Source: Myxococcales bacterium
GTDB taxonomy: Bacteria; Myxococcota_A; Polyangia; Polyangiales; GCA-016699535
Direction of reading: 5' to 3'
Assembly (NCBI GenBank): GCA_020633325.1
Contig: JACKDX010000001.1
Coordinates: forward strand, 372,001 to 436,000
Length of the DNA stretch: 64,000 bases
Position numbers and translations under genes: made by a program. Position 1 is the stretch's first letter, and the number at the start of each line of letters is the position of its first letter. The notes beneath the pieces are model-generated. The model was not told where the DNA came from, ran no database searches, and worked only from the letters and a program-made list of their open reading frames with translations. Of the stretch, positions 49,661 through 58,185 are shown in pieces.

Positions 49661-52201
49661 ATGCGACAGTTGACGGCTCGTATGGGCGCAGGCCTGAAAA
49701 GCGCACTGGTGATGGTTATTCTCGGTCTATGGGGCTGCGCAGATAGCCATCTGCTTACCCTGATCGAGATCGAAGCGCCTCAAGATGGTGCCGCGCTGAA
49801 TGTGAGTGATGATCAGGATACCGATGCCGAGGGGTTCCAATTCAAAGTACAAGTCAACACATCCGGGCTCGATGAGGGCGTTGAACTTGTGCTTGAACAT
49901 GGCACAGGCGAGACCCCAGCCGAGACAGACCTGAGTACACAGGTGGGGAAGGATGGAAGCGCCACGTTTCCTCTCTACACTTTTGTAGAGGGAGACAACG
50001 TCATCCGCGTGCACGTAAAGGACGATGCCGAAACTGCGTCCAGCGTGCATCATTTTACGGTGGGCGAAAATGCGCTTGATGTGAGCATCGATACGCCCAG
50101 CGATGGGGCCGCCCTCAATGCGGACACCGACTGTTCAACCACCGACGCGGGCTATCAACTTCAGATCGTGGCCAGCACCACAGCTGAAGATGGCAGCATG
50201 GCGCAGGCCTGGGTTGGGACGGATCCGGACGCCGATACGCCGACCGGCAATGCCCTCGTCGAAGACGGGAAGGCGGAGTTTTGTCTGAACGCCGATGAAG
50301 GCCAGGATATTCCCATCACCGTCAGAGTCACGCGCGGTGAGGGGGCAGATGCCATCAGCGGAACGGATGCGGTCAGCGTGACCATCGATCTTGTGGCGCC
50401 ACTCAATGCGATTACGGATCTTACCGTGAGCTACTTCTTGGATCCTACGGATGCGGCACAGCGCCGCTCGGGCGAGGTGACTTTCACGTGGACAGCTGTT
50501 TCGGGCGGCGGCACGGGAGCGTTCTCTGATTTGGATCATTATGTCGTGAGGTGTGCTCAGTCAGCCATCATCACGGATGCCGACTGGGATGCCGCCGAAA
50601 CATCCGAAGTGACGTTGACGTCTGAGCCTCAAACAGAAGGCAATCCGGAAACAGAGGTGATATCTGGATTCCAGCGGTTGGGCGTCAATCAGCACTGTGC
50701 CCTTCGCGGCGCGGATTCCGGGGGCTCATTGACCCCGTTAAACAGTCCCACTGCGAGCGTCTTGGTGACGAACCCATTTGCCGAGCATACGATCATTGCT
50801 CCGTTGAACCTGGGCAGTCGTCCTACGGCGGTGGGTGATGTCAACGGTGATGGCATGCACGACATGTTGCTGAATGCCTCGGGGGCCGCATATCTGTATT
50901 ACGGCATTGATAGCGCGACAACTGCTTTTAGCCCTGGTCCCGATGTGACGTTTGTGTCCACGGCGAGTACGCTGTTCAGTTCAGCGGCCGTAGGCATCGG
51001 TGACTTCAACGGCGATGGCCGAGACGATTTCGCCATTGCGGACTCCAACGAAGGCGCGCCGCTTTATTATGGGGCGGTGTACATTGTCTATGGACGATCG
51101 GATGCCGACGGGCCCGCGCCATGGGCTACGGGCGATACGGTGGATGTCTCGAGCGGAGGCGGCTGTAGTGCCGACGTCTGCATCCGTGGCGCCTCGGCAG
51201 GGTTGTTGTTAGGGGCGAACATTGGCGCTGCAGGAGATTTTGACAATGATGGTAAGGATGACGTCGCCATCACGGCGCTGGGCGCCGGCGGATTTGCAGG
51301 CCAAGTGTATATTCTACTCGGCCGTGAGGAGAGCGAGCTTCCTTCAGGGCAGCTGATTGAACTCCCCGTACAGTCAGGTGGCTTCGATGTAGAGGGCTTC
51401 ACTATCGAAGGCGCCGCGAACTTTAAGCAGCTCGGAACAGCCATCGCTGGATTAGGCGATAGTGATGACGACGGCCGAGCGGATATCGCATTGGGGGCCT
51501 CAGGCATCGACAATTCAAACGGGCTCAATCCAGCAGATGACCTCCCCGGAGAAGTACGTTTTGTGGCGGGGACTGACTATGGCACTTCTACGGGCCTAAT
51601 CTCTTTGGGCAATGGCGTCCTCGTCATGGAAGATGTGCCCGGGGCGAGTGCCGCAAGCCCGGGTTTTGCATCATGGCTTGCCAACGTCGGTAACTTCAAC
51701 GGTGAGGGTGGCTCTGAGCTTGCGATATTTGCGCCAGGATGGATGGACGACGATGGTACGCCCGGGCTGTCGGCAGGAGATACGGTTGTCAATGACGGCA
51801 AGGTGATCATGTTGTTGGGCAACGGCGCCTTCAGCAATGTCACGCCCTTCGTGACGTTCAGCAACGATTTTGACGACAAGGAGAACGACTTATTCGGCAA
51901 TCGCATCGCCACGGCATGGCATCCTACGCTAACCGAGGCAGGTTTTTTGTTGACGGATCTTGACGCAGACGGTTTCTCCGACCTAGTGCTCGACAGTGTG
52001 GAAACGGGTACGGGCCCCGCTGGCTCCTACATTTTCTACGGGCATGCAAATGCTACAGATCGCGTGCGATCCACGGCTGATGTGAACCTTCCTGGATACT
52101 TTACGAGCCCCAACCACACCCGCGCCGTTGGCGACATCAACACAGACGGCTATCCCGATCTCGTGTTGGTGGATAACGGCGTGGCACATGTGCTATACTA
52201 G
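49661..52201 (+). CDS. Large FG-GAP repeat lipoprotein
   Basis: An 846-residue lipoprotein (GGAGG ribosome site 6 bases before the ATG). Signal MRQLTARMGAGLKSALVMVI with lipobox GLWGC. The N-terminal half has beta-rich, Asp-rich Ig/cadherin-like repeats (IEIEAPQDGAALNVSDDQDT and VSIDTPSDGAALNADTDC). The C-terminal half has six Ca-binding FG-GAP loops (DVNGDGMHD, DFNGDGRDD, DFDNDGKDD, DSDDDGRAD, DLDADGFSD and DINTDGYPD) consistent with a beta-propeller. It separates the radical SAM gene from the peptide gene, in the same direction. Whether it belongs to the peptide system is unclear. Confidence 0.85.
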   Translation: MRQLTARMGAGLKSALVMVILGLWGCADSHLLTLIEIEAPQDGAALNVSDDQDTDAEGFQFKVQVNTSGLDEGVELVLEHGTGETPAETDLSTQVGKDGSATFPLYTFVEGDNVIRVHVKDDAETASSVHHFTVGENALDVSIDTPSDGAALNADTDCSTTDAGYQLQIVASTTAEDGSMAQAWVGTDPDADTPTGNALVEDGKAEFCLNADEGQDIPITVRVTRGEGADAISGTDAVSVTIDLVAPLNAITDLTVSYFLDPTDAAQRRSGEVTFTWTAVSGGGTGAFSDLDHYVVRCAQSAIITDADWDAAETSEVTLTSEPQTEGNPETEVISGFQRLGVNQHCALRGADSGGSLTPLNSPTASVLVTNPFAEHTIIAPLNLGSRPTAVGDVNGDGMHDMLLNASGAAYLYYGIDSATTAFSPGPDVTFVSTASTLFSSAAVGIGDFNGDGRDDFAIADSNEGAPLYYGAVYIVYGRSDADGPAPWATGDTVDVSSGGGCSADVCIRGASAGLLLGANIGAAGDFDNDGKDDVAITALGAGGFAGQVYILLGREESELPSGQLIELPVQSGGFDVEGFTIEGAANFKQLGTAIAGLGDSDDDGRADIALGASGIDNSNGLNPADDLPGEVRFVAGTDYGTSTGLISLGNGVLVMEDVPGASAASPGFASWLANVGNFNGEGGSELAIFAPGWMDDDGTPGLSAGDTVVNDGKVIMLLGNGAFSNVTPFVTFSNDFDDKENDLFGNRIATAWHPTLTEAGFLLTDLDADGFSDLVLDSVETGTGPAGSYIFYGHANATDRVRSTADVNLPGYFTSPNHTRAVGDINTDGYPDLVLVDNGVAHVLY

Positions 52202-52209
52202 CCTGCGCT

Positions 52210-52377
52210 ATGGACGTCCAACCGCCAAAGTCTAAGGTTCCACAGGAGGGTCCATCCGTCTCGAAAAAGCTGTATGTGCCGCCAGCCATTGAGGATTCTG
52301 CCGAATTTGAACCGATGTCCATGTTTTGTAACCCAGCGTTCGATGGGCTGCCGCAATGCCCCGATCAATCAGTCTGA
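52210..52377 (+). CDS. RiPP precursor-like peptide, 55 residues
   Basis: ATG at 52210 opens a 55-codon frame not longer than the usual gene-caller limit. The sequence has a charged N-terminus (MDVQPPKSKVPQEGPSVSK), then KKLYVPPAIEDSAEFEPM and a Cys-bearing end FCNPAFDGLPQCPDQSV, with Cys40 and Cys50. The KK-x-Y-x-P-P-x-I with FE at eight residues after it resembles leader peptides of radical SAM/PqqD clusters (KKxYxPPxI...FE....C) that I recall. It lies 8 bases after the FG-GAP lipoprotein and its 3' end overlaps the S26-like peptidase start at 52356 by 22 bases. Precursor status is inferred. Confidence 0.6.
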   Translation: MDVQPPKSKVPQEGPSVSKKLYVPPAIEDSAEFEPMSMFCNPAFDGLPQCPDQSV

Positions 52378-52844
52378 TCCCGAATGCAGGCGCCCAGGCA
52401 CATCAGGTTTTTCAGCACCACCTTGCCGAAAAAGGAATCATGACGTGGCGTGCGGGAGGCCAAAGTATGTGGCCGTGGGTCATGCCCGAGACACAGCTCT
52501 ATATCGTCTCATGCCGGAAGGACGAGCTCAGCCTTGGCACCTTGGTGCTTTTTCGTCGAGACAACGGCTTCGGGTTACACCGCGTCGTTGCTCTGTTAAA
52601 TGAGGGCGTGATGACGCAGGGCGATGCGCATGCATGTCCCGATGCGCTCGTTCCGTTTTCCGACGTGGTGGGTAGAGTGAGGGGCGTGGTGCTTGGGCGC
52701 ATCGTATGGAAGGACGCACCAGAGTGGCTGGTCCTACTGACCCAACGTGCAGCGTTTTTGGCCGCTCCCCGGTTGCGTACATCAATGAGAACGCTGCGGG
52801 CGATCGTGGTTCGATTGCGTAAGCGCGTTTTTCGGCCTTGTTGA
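52356..52844 (+). CDS. S26-like signal peptidase/peptidase
   Basis: A 162-residue protein with the S26 serine motif GGQSMWPWVMPE (Ser37) and a second motif LVLFRRDNGFGLHRVV with His74, a Ser-His pair as in ER/archaeal-type signal peptidases rather than Ser-Lys. Its start is inside the 3' end of the peptide gene; ATG 52440 would shorten it, but homologous residues (LAEKGIMTWRAGGQSM) begin earlier. No membrane anchor is obvious. Likely the leader peptidase or a processing enzyme of the peptide system (inference). Confidence 0.75.
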   Translation: MPRSISLIPNAGAQAHQVFQHHLAEKGIMTWRAGGQSMWPWVMPETQLYIVSCRKDELSLGTLVLFRRDNGFGLHRVVALLNEGVMTQGDAHACPDALVPFSDVVGRVRGVVLGRIVWKDAPEWLVLLTQRAAFLAAPRLRTSMRTLRAIVVRLRKRVFRPC

Positions 52845-52882
52845 TGCGTTGACCTCAAGGCCAAGCCTGATAGGTTGCCGCG

Positions 52883-53566
52883 GTGATTCCTTTACGCGAC
52901 GTGAATCCTATCCGGGCTCGCCCATGGATGACGTGGTTTCTTATCAGCGCCAACGTGGCAGTCTTTCTGCATCAAGTGAGTCTGAGCCCGTATGCCGCGG
53001 AGCTTTTTGTACGGCGCTTTGGCGTGGTGCCGTATCGGCTGACTGAGGCGCCCTCGCTTGGGGCTCTCTTGACGCCGCTGAGCAGCATGTTCATGCATGG
53101 GGGTTGGTTGCACATCATCAGCAACATGTGGTTTTTGCACATCTTCGGGGATAACGTTGAAGATCGCATTGGTGCTGTGCGGTACCTTTGGTTTTACGTG
53201 CTGTGTGGTCTTGCGGCGGTGGTGGCCCAGATCAGTATGGATCCGACGAGCCAGTTGCCCATGGTGGGGGCCTCGGGGGCCATCGCAGGGGTGCTGGCCG
53301 GCTATGTTTCTCTCTTCCCGCGCGCGCGAGTCCTCACCTTGGTGCCCATATTTATATTTATCCAATTTATTGAAATTCCTGCGTTTTTCTTCATTTTTGT
53401 CTGGTTTGCGCTTCAGCTCTTGGGCAGTCATGCCTCACTCGCCCAGGTGGGCTCGGGCATGGGAGGGGTGGCGTTTTTCGCGCACGTCGGTGGCTTTGTC
53501 GCGGGATTATTACTGATGCCGTTGTTTCGTCCGGGATCTGCGAAAAGGCGTGAGAGGGCGCGTTAA
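52883..53566 (+). CDS. Rhomboid-family intramembrane serine protease
   Basis: A 227-residue membrane protease with six predicted helices. The active-site serine is in GASGAIAG (Ser131) and the histidine is His201 in FAHVGGFVAGLL; Asn81 (IISNMWF) is in the expected oxyanion-type position. Start is GTG 52883 (MIPLRDVNPIRARP). It lies 38 bases after the S26-like gene and 60 bases before the matrixin-like gene. Substrate unknown. Confidence 0.92.
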   Translation: MIPLRDVNPIRARPWMTWFLISANVAVFLHQVSLSPYAAELFVRRFGVVPYRLTEAPSLGALLTPLSSMFMHGGWLHIISNMWFLHIFGDNVEDRIGAVRYLWFYVLCGLAAVVAQISMDPTSQLPMVGASGAIAGVLAGYVSLFPRARVLTLVPIFIFIQFIEIPAFFFIFVWFALQLLGSHASLAQVGSGMGGVAFFAHVGGFVAGLLLMPLFRPGSAKRRERAR

Positions 53567-53626
53567 CGGGCGTTCACGATCGCCGGCTGGCATGCGGGAG
53601 TGGCTCATGACACACTAAGAGTCGAT

Positions 53627-54580
53627 ATGCGATGGATGCTCCCGATGATGGTATGGCTTGCCGCGGTGTCGGGGACGGTGCCAAATGCCGAGGCGCAAGA
53701 GTGTCCCTCGGTCGATGCAGACTCAGGCAACACCTTTTCTCGACGTAAGACAGAAAAAGGGAAGTTGCTCTACTGGGCCACCCGTTATGTGGAGGTCGAA
53801 GCGTTTCTTTCAAACACACCCAAAGGAATTACCTCTGAGTATTTTAAGAGCATGATTAAGAACGCCGAAACGTCCTGGGAAAACGTGGGCTGCACCAACT
53901 TCGAGTTTGGCGATCAAGTTCCGGATGCGCCCTCTTCTGCGACCAACCTCATCAACGATGGCTTCGATGGCGCTCGATGCAAGTCTCAGTATGACATTTC
54001 CACCAACGCGGCCGATTGCATCAACCGGATTGTGTTTCGGACCAGTAAGGATCCAGAGAGCCCTTTTTATTGGCCGCAATCCGCATCTGATCCGCGCTGG
54101 GTAGACAATTGCAGTCAGGATGACTGTACCGGCAGCAATCCGGATGGCACCTTGGCGCTGACGACCACGCTGTTTAACGAAGCCACCGGCCGCATCATCG
54201 ATGCGGATATGGACCTTAACGCGTCGTCGGGCTGGACCTGGGATGAGTACACGCTGGGACCCGTGATGATCCATGAGTTTGGCCACGTACTGGGGTTTGG
54301 CCATATCTGTAACACGAGGGATTCCATTATGGACCCGAGCTATAGGTTCGAGGCGCCAACCCTGAATGAAGATAATGACAAGAATGCCATCTGCACCACA
54401 TACCCATGGGACTCGATCACACCGGAAAGTGGTAACGTTATTTTGAGCGGAATCCAGGGAGGCTGTCAGGTGGATGGCCCAATGAGTCCGTGGGCATCGT
54501 GGATATGGCTATGCGCTTTGGCATGCTGGGTGCTGCGGCGGCGCGCGACATACGCGTGCAAAGGTGCGTCAAGGCAATAG
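53627..54580 (+). CDS. Matrixin-like metalloprotease with MYXO-CTERM-like tail
   Basis: A zinc metalloprotease: HEFGHVLGFGHICN (HExxHxxGxxH) is the metzincin motif. Signal peptide MRWMLPMMVWLAAVSGTVPN ends near AEAQE; the GTG at 53600 is an alternative start. Prodomain-like Cys-containing segments (NCSQDDCTGS) precede the catalytic part. The end carries a GGC motif, a hydrophobic helix (WASWIWLCALACWVL) and RRR, the pattern of MYXO-CTERM sorting signals. The last 143 bases overlap the convergent ruvC gene. Confidence 0.85.
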   Translation: MRWMLPMMVWLAAVSGTVPNAEAQECPSVDADSGNTFSRRKTEKGKLLYWATRYVEVEAFLSNTPKGITSEYFKSMIKNAETSWENVGCTNFEFGDQVPDAPSSATNLINDGFDGARCKSQYDISTNAADCINRIVFRTSKDPESPFYWPQSASDPRWVDNCSQDDCTGSNPDGTLALTTTLFNEATGRIIDADMDLNASSGWTWDEYTLGPVMIHEFGHVLGFGHICNTRDSIMDPSYRFEAPTLNEDNDKNAICTTYPWDSITPESGNVILSGIQGGCQVDGPMSPWASWIWLCALACWVLRRRATYACKGASRQ

Positions 54581-55016
54581 CCAGCGCGTCCGTGGTATCT
54601 GATTGGGTGACTTTTTTCCAATCCAGCATTCTTTCAACCATACGAGCCACTTGATCCTTTTTGGCTTGACCATGCCCAGCGATGGCGCGTTTGACGATGG
54701 CAGGCGGATACGCATGCACTGAAAGCCCGCGCTCTGCCGCAGCGAGCAAAATGACTCCGCGGGCGTGACCCAGACGTAGCGCTGCCTGCGCGTAGCGCGG
54801 TGCAAAATACATGTCCTCAATAGCCATGACGTCGGGCTGATACTCTAGCAAGATATGCGTGAGGCCTTGATGAATCGTGCGTATGCGTTCCTCGAGGGGA
54901 GCTTGAGCGGCACGAATCACGCCGGCTGCCACGCCGCAGAGGCCGCGCTTGTGCCGGTCCACAATTCCCCATCCCGTGGCTCTACTTCCTGGATCGACCC
55001 CAATGACGCGCATCAC
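54438..55016 (-). CDS. ruvC: Crossover junction endodeoxyribonuclease RuvC
   Basis: Cuts Holliday junctions symmetrically. Visible catalytic acids: Asp in VIGVDPGSRATGWG, Glu in MAIEDMYFAPR, and the Asp pair in SDTTDALAIALTH; the HGQAKKDQV loop is also present. The family core ends near residue 160; about 30 extra polar residues (RAAAAPSMPKR...) lie past it. Its start overlaps the yebC stop by 4 bases (ATGA). The 3' end overlaps the matrixin-like gene on the other strand. Confidence 0.95.
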   Translation of the reverse strand: MMRVIGVDPGSRATGWGIVDRHKRGLCGVAAGVIRAAQAPLEERIRTIHQGLTHILLEYQPDVMAIEDMYFAPRYAQAALRLGHARGVILLAAAERGLSVHAYPPAIVKRAIAGHGQAKKDQVARMVERMLDWKKVTQSDTTDALAIALTHLCTRMSRAAAAPSMPKRIAISTMPTDSLGHPPDSLPGFRSK

Positions 55017-55747
55017 GATGCATTGTCCACGATTTGGAAATCGGCGCTTACTTTTTGGACATCATCGTGGTCTTCCAATGCTTCTAACAGGTGCAAAAGA
55101 GGCTCCGCTTCCGTCTCGCTGACGATTTTTGGGGTTTTCGGGACTTTCTCAAGCGACACGGACGCGGGAATTAGCTGCGCTTGGAGCAGTGCTTCGCGCA
55201 CTTCTTCAAGGGAATCCCGGGGGGTGAGAATGTGCCAGGCCTCCTCGTTCAGCTGAATATCCTCCGCTCCGGCTCCAACGGCGATATCAAAAAGCTGTTC
55301 TTCGGTGGCCAGGGCTTTAGGCACGGTGATCAGGCCCTTTTCATCAAAAGCCCAAAGGGCAGTACCCGAACTGCCCAGCTGTCCGTTGTGCTTGTCGAAT
55401 ACCTTACGAAGCTCAGGAGTAGTGCGGTTTCTATTGTCGGTGACCGCCTCGATGACAAACAGGGCACCCAGCGGTCCGACGCCCTCGTAGGTAAGTTCCT
55501 CGTAGTTCACGCCCTCTAGCTCGCCCGTGCCCTTCTTTATAGCTCGGGTGACGTTTTCCTGCGGCATGTTGTTGGCCTTGGCCTCGTCCAGTGCCCGGCG
55601 CAGGCGTGGGTTCGCTCCGGGATCGCCGCCCCCACTGCGGGCTGCTACCGTGATTTCCTTGATAACCTTCGTGAAAACCTGGCCCCTCTTGGCATCGGCA
55701 GCCCCCTTGCGGTGCTTGATGGTGGACCATTTGCTATGACCGCTCAT
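55013..55747 (-). CDS. yebC: YebC/PmpR-family DNA-binding protein
   Basis: A 244-residue YebC-family protein (MSGHSKWSTIKHRKGAADAKRG, the family start; GGGDPGANPRLRRAL). The family is known as transcription regulators (PmpR) or, in recent work, as ribosome-associated helpers at proline stretches. The gene is coupled to ruvC as in many bacteria, while ruvAB is elsewhere. Confidence 0.95.
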   Translation of the reverse strand: MSGHSKWSTIKHRKGAADAKRGQVFTKVIKEITVAARSGGGDPGANPRLRRALDEAKANNMPQENVTRAIKKGTGELEGVNYEELTYEGVGPLGALFVIEAVTDNRNRTTPELRKVFDKHNGQLGSSGTALWAFDEKGLITVPKALATEEQLFDIAVGAGAEDIQLNEEAWHILTPRDSLEEVREALLQAQLIPASVSLEKVPKTPKIVSETEAEPLLHLLEALEDHDDVQKVSADFQIVDNAS

Positions 55748-55807
55748 ACCCTTAGATGGGTCCAGATACTTGGCGGAGAGTCAAGAGCAATTGAGTGAGG
55801 AATACCG

Positions 55808-57244
55808 CTAGCGGGCCAGGCTTAAGGCGCCTACGTAAAGAAACCCCACCATGAAGAGCACCAAAAACGGGATGCTGATCCATGCGCCCGTAGTGACTGC
55901 CAGCACTATGGTCACCACAAAATACAGTCCGAAACCAAGTTCGACCCAACTGAACAAGGTACGACCCGCCTTGTACTTCTTCAAGCGCCAGCCGTCTTTG
56001 TGCGAAGTCACTCCGTGCTTGGGCGTGCGAACAAACTCCGTATCTCGCCCAAAAAGGCCTTCGATGACTGCACGGGTATTGTTGAGGGATAACCCAATGC
56101 CAAGCGCCATCGTGAGAGGCAGCCGTTTCAAGGCTTCCCAGGCGTCTTGGTAAAGTGCTCGGTGCGTAGTGAGATAAAACATCATGATCGAGCATGTTGT
56201 GGCGACAAACAATGGGACGTCCAGCCACAACAGCTGAGGATTGTTCATCTTGTGCCGAAGCAACATATTAGGCAGCTGCAGGCAAGCAAGCACAACTAAG
56301 AAAAGGTAAGCGAAGTTATTGGTGAGATGAAAGACAGCTTCGATCTTGACGTGTAAGGGAAGTTTAGACTTAAGCACTGTAAGCAGGAGCTTGCGCGTGG
56401 TTTGGGCGGAACCCTTGGCCCACCGAAACTGCTGACTCTTAAAGCTATTCATTTCGCAAGGAATCTCGGCCGGAGCTAGGACCTCGGGCACATAAATGAA
56501 CTGCCAACCACGGAGCTGGGCTCTGAAGCTCAAGTCCATATCTTCGGTTAGTGTATCGTGCTGCCATCCTCCAGCATCGATGATGGCTTGCTTACGCCAA
56601 ACGCCGGCGGTGCCATTAAAATTGAAAAACCGTCCTGAGCGATTACGTGCGATATGCTCGATGACGAAATGCCCATCGAGCATCATGGACTGCACGCGGG
56701 TAAGGAGAGAGTAATCGCGATTGAGATGACCCCAGCGCGCCTGCACCATACCCACTTTCGGGTCGGTGAAGTACTGAACAAGGTTTCTGACGATGTCGGC
56801 CGTGGGCACAAAGTCCGCATCGAACACCAACAAAAAGTCACCTTGGGCCGTTTTTAGGCCTGCTTCCAATGCCCCCGCTTTGTATCCCACGCGGTCGGTC
56901 CGGTGGGTGTAGGTGGCGTTGAAGCCGCGGCCTCTGAGCTCAGCTACTTTGGCTTGTGCAATATGCGTAGTCTCATCCGTCGAATCGTCTAACACTTGGA
57001 TTTCGAGTTTGGCTTTTGGATAGTCTATGCCTGCCACACCTTCCAGTAAGCGCTCGGCCACGTACATCTCGTTGTACATAGGCAGCTGTACCGTGACGAT
57101 AGGGAGTTCCTTAAATATGCCAAGAGGCTTCGGGGCACAGCGGCGGTACTTCCAGTAAAGGAAAAGCAAATGTCCGCGATGAAATCCGTAAACTCCGAGG
57201 ATAAAAAGCACCGACATATATAAAACAATGACTGCGATTTCCAT
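55808..57244 (-). CDS. Glycosyltransferase family 2 membrane protein
   Basis: A 478-residue cellulose-synthase-like enzyme. Start ATG 57244 (MEIAVIVLYMSVLFILG); ATG 57256 is possible. Catalytic motifs: LLVFDADFVP (DxD), TEDMDLSFRA and QQFRWAKGSA (QxxRW), with N-terminal and multiple C-terminal membrane helices. No cellulose-specific BcsB or PilZ domain is present, so the polymer is unknown; the membrane-embedded plan fits polysaccharide export. Confidence 0.88.
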   Translation of the reverse strand: MEIAVIVLYMSVLFILGVYGFHRGHLLFLYWKYRRCAPKPLGIFKELPIVTVQLPMYNEMYVAERLLEGVAGIDYPKAKLEIQVLDDSTDETTHIAQAKVAELRGRGFNATYTHRTDRVGYKAGALEAGLKTAQGDFLLVFDADFVPTADIVRNLVQYFTDPKVGMVQARWGHLNRDYSLLTRVQSMMLDGHFVIEHIARNRSGRFFNFNGTAGVWRKQAIIDAGGWQHDTLTEDMDLSFRAQLRGWQFIYVPEVLAPAEIPCEMNSFKSQQFRWAKGSAQTTRKLLLTVLKSKLPLHVKIEAVFHLTNNFAYLFLVVLACLQLPNMLLRHKMNNPQLLWLDVPLFVATTCSIMMFYLTTHRALYQDAWEALKRLPLTMALGIGLSLNNTRAVIEGLFGRDTEFVRTPKHGVTSHKDGWRLKKYKAGRTLFSWVELGFGLYFVVTIVLAVTTGAWISIPFLVLFMVGFLYVGALSLAR

Positions 57245-57345
57245 GGGGCGCAGCATACCCCGCAAGTTGTCACGAAATTGTAAAATGTTGTACCGGACAA
57301 GAGCCCAGGCTGAGGCACAATATCTTGAATCTATTGAGGTTATGC

Positions 57346-58185
57346 TTACCACGCCATGGGGAGTTCACCGCGATGCAGGAGCGCCATGACATCCATACTT
57401 AGGGCCACGGCGGCATGGATGAGAAACCCGCCAAGGATGGATCGGGTTCGAAGAGCGAGGGTCCCCAGCGTGATCCCCGCCACGATGGCGCCGAACACCT
57501 CTAAGAGTGGCTTATCAAAGTGGATCATGGTGTATGGAACAACCATAGCGAAAACGGCGGAGGAACCCATCGCATCGCGACAGGGAAACAGCAAGAATCC
57601 ACGGAAGAAAAATTCAAGTGCAAAAAACTGGGCGATATACATTGCCTCCCAGATGAGAAAGTCGCGTCCGCTTTCCCCGGCGCGTGAGTAAAAGGGGTAA
57701 TAGACAAGGAACGCTTCATTGCGACTCACTATGGCTATCAAACCCAGCACCACTCCATAGAGCAGGAGATAGATCCACAGCAGAGAACGCGCGTTGTTTC
57801 GGCAAAGTCCATACGTGCCGACGGATTCCTTGAGCACCACCCGGGCGAAAAGGGCAGGCAGTAAAAAATATCCAATTAGTCGCCAGCCGGTCCACCATGC
57901 GTAGCTGACAAGCTCGTAAGAGCGCGACAAGGGATGGATAGAAAGATGCGTGCGGTAGAGAAACGCTTCAAAGGCGGGGATGTTGCCGAAATACTCAATC
58001 AGCGTCAGGCAGATGGCCGCCCATCCATACACTAGGAGAGGACGGAAGTCGTAGCCTGTGCGCTGATTTCTTGCCTCTTGTGCGTGTGCATCGAGGTCCC
58101 GCCACACGCCAAGAAAAAATCCTTGGGGATGAAGTTCGGCAATTCGCTCCAAGCCTAAACTTCTTGGCACATTGAAATCGCGCAT
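57346..58185 (-). CDS. CPBP-family intramembrane metalloprotease
   Basis: A 279-residue membrane protein with six to eight helices. The glutamate motif is LEFFFRGFLLF (Glu191, Arg195: one Glu where EExxxR has two), followed by His222 (TMIHFDKP) and His257 (GGFLIHAAV). The set matches the CPBP (CAAX-protease and bacteriocin-processing) family, from which myxosortases are drawn. The start lies within the last 31 bases of the gltX gene upstream. Confidence 0.78.
   Translation of the reverse strand: MRDFNVPRSLGLERIAELHPQGFFLGVWRDLDAHAQEARNQRTGYDFRPLLVYGWAAICLTLIEYFGNIPAFEAFLYRTHLSIHPLSRSYELVSYAWWTGWRLIGYFLLPALFARVVLKESVGTYGLCRNNARSLLWIYLLLYGVVLGLIAIVSRNEAFLVYYPFYSRAGESGRDFLIWEAMYIAQFFALEFFFRGFLLFPCRDAMGSSAVFAMVVPYTMIHFDKPLLEVFGAIVAGITLGTLALRTRSILGGFLIHAAVALSMDVMALLHRGELPMAW

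Noticed and set aside
46000..53566. Lasso peptide cluster interpretation
   Set aside because: No asparagine-synthetase-like cyclase (C) or B2 transglutaminase-like protease was found, and the peptide lacks the Thr at the -2 position expected in lasso leaders.
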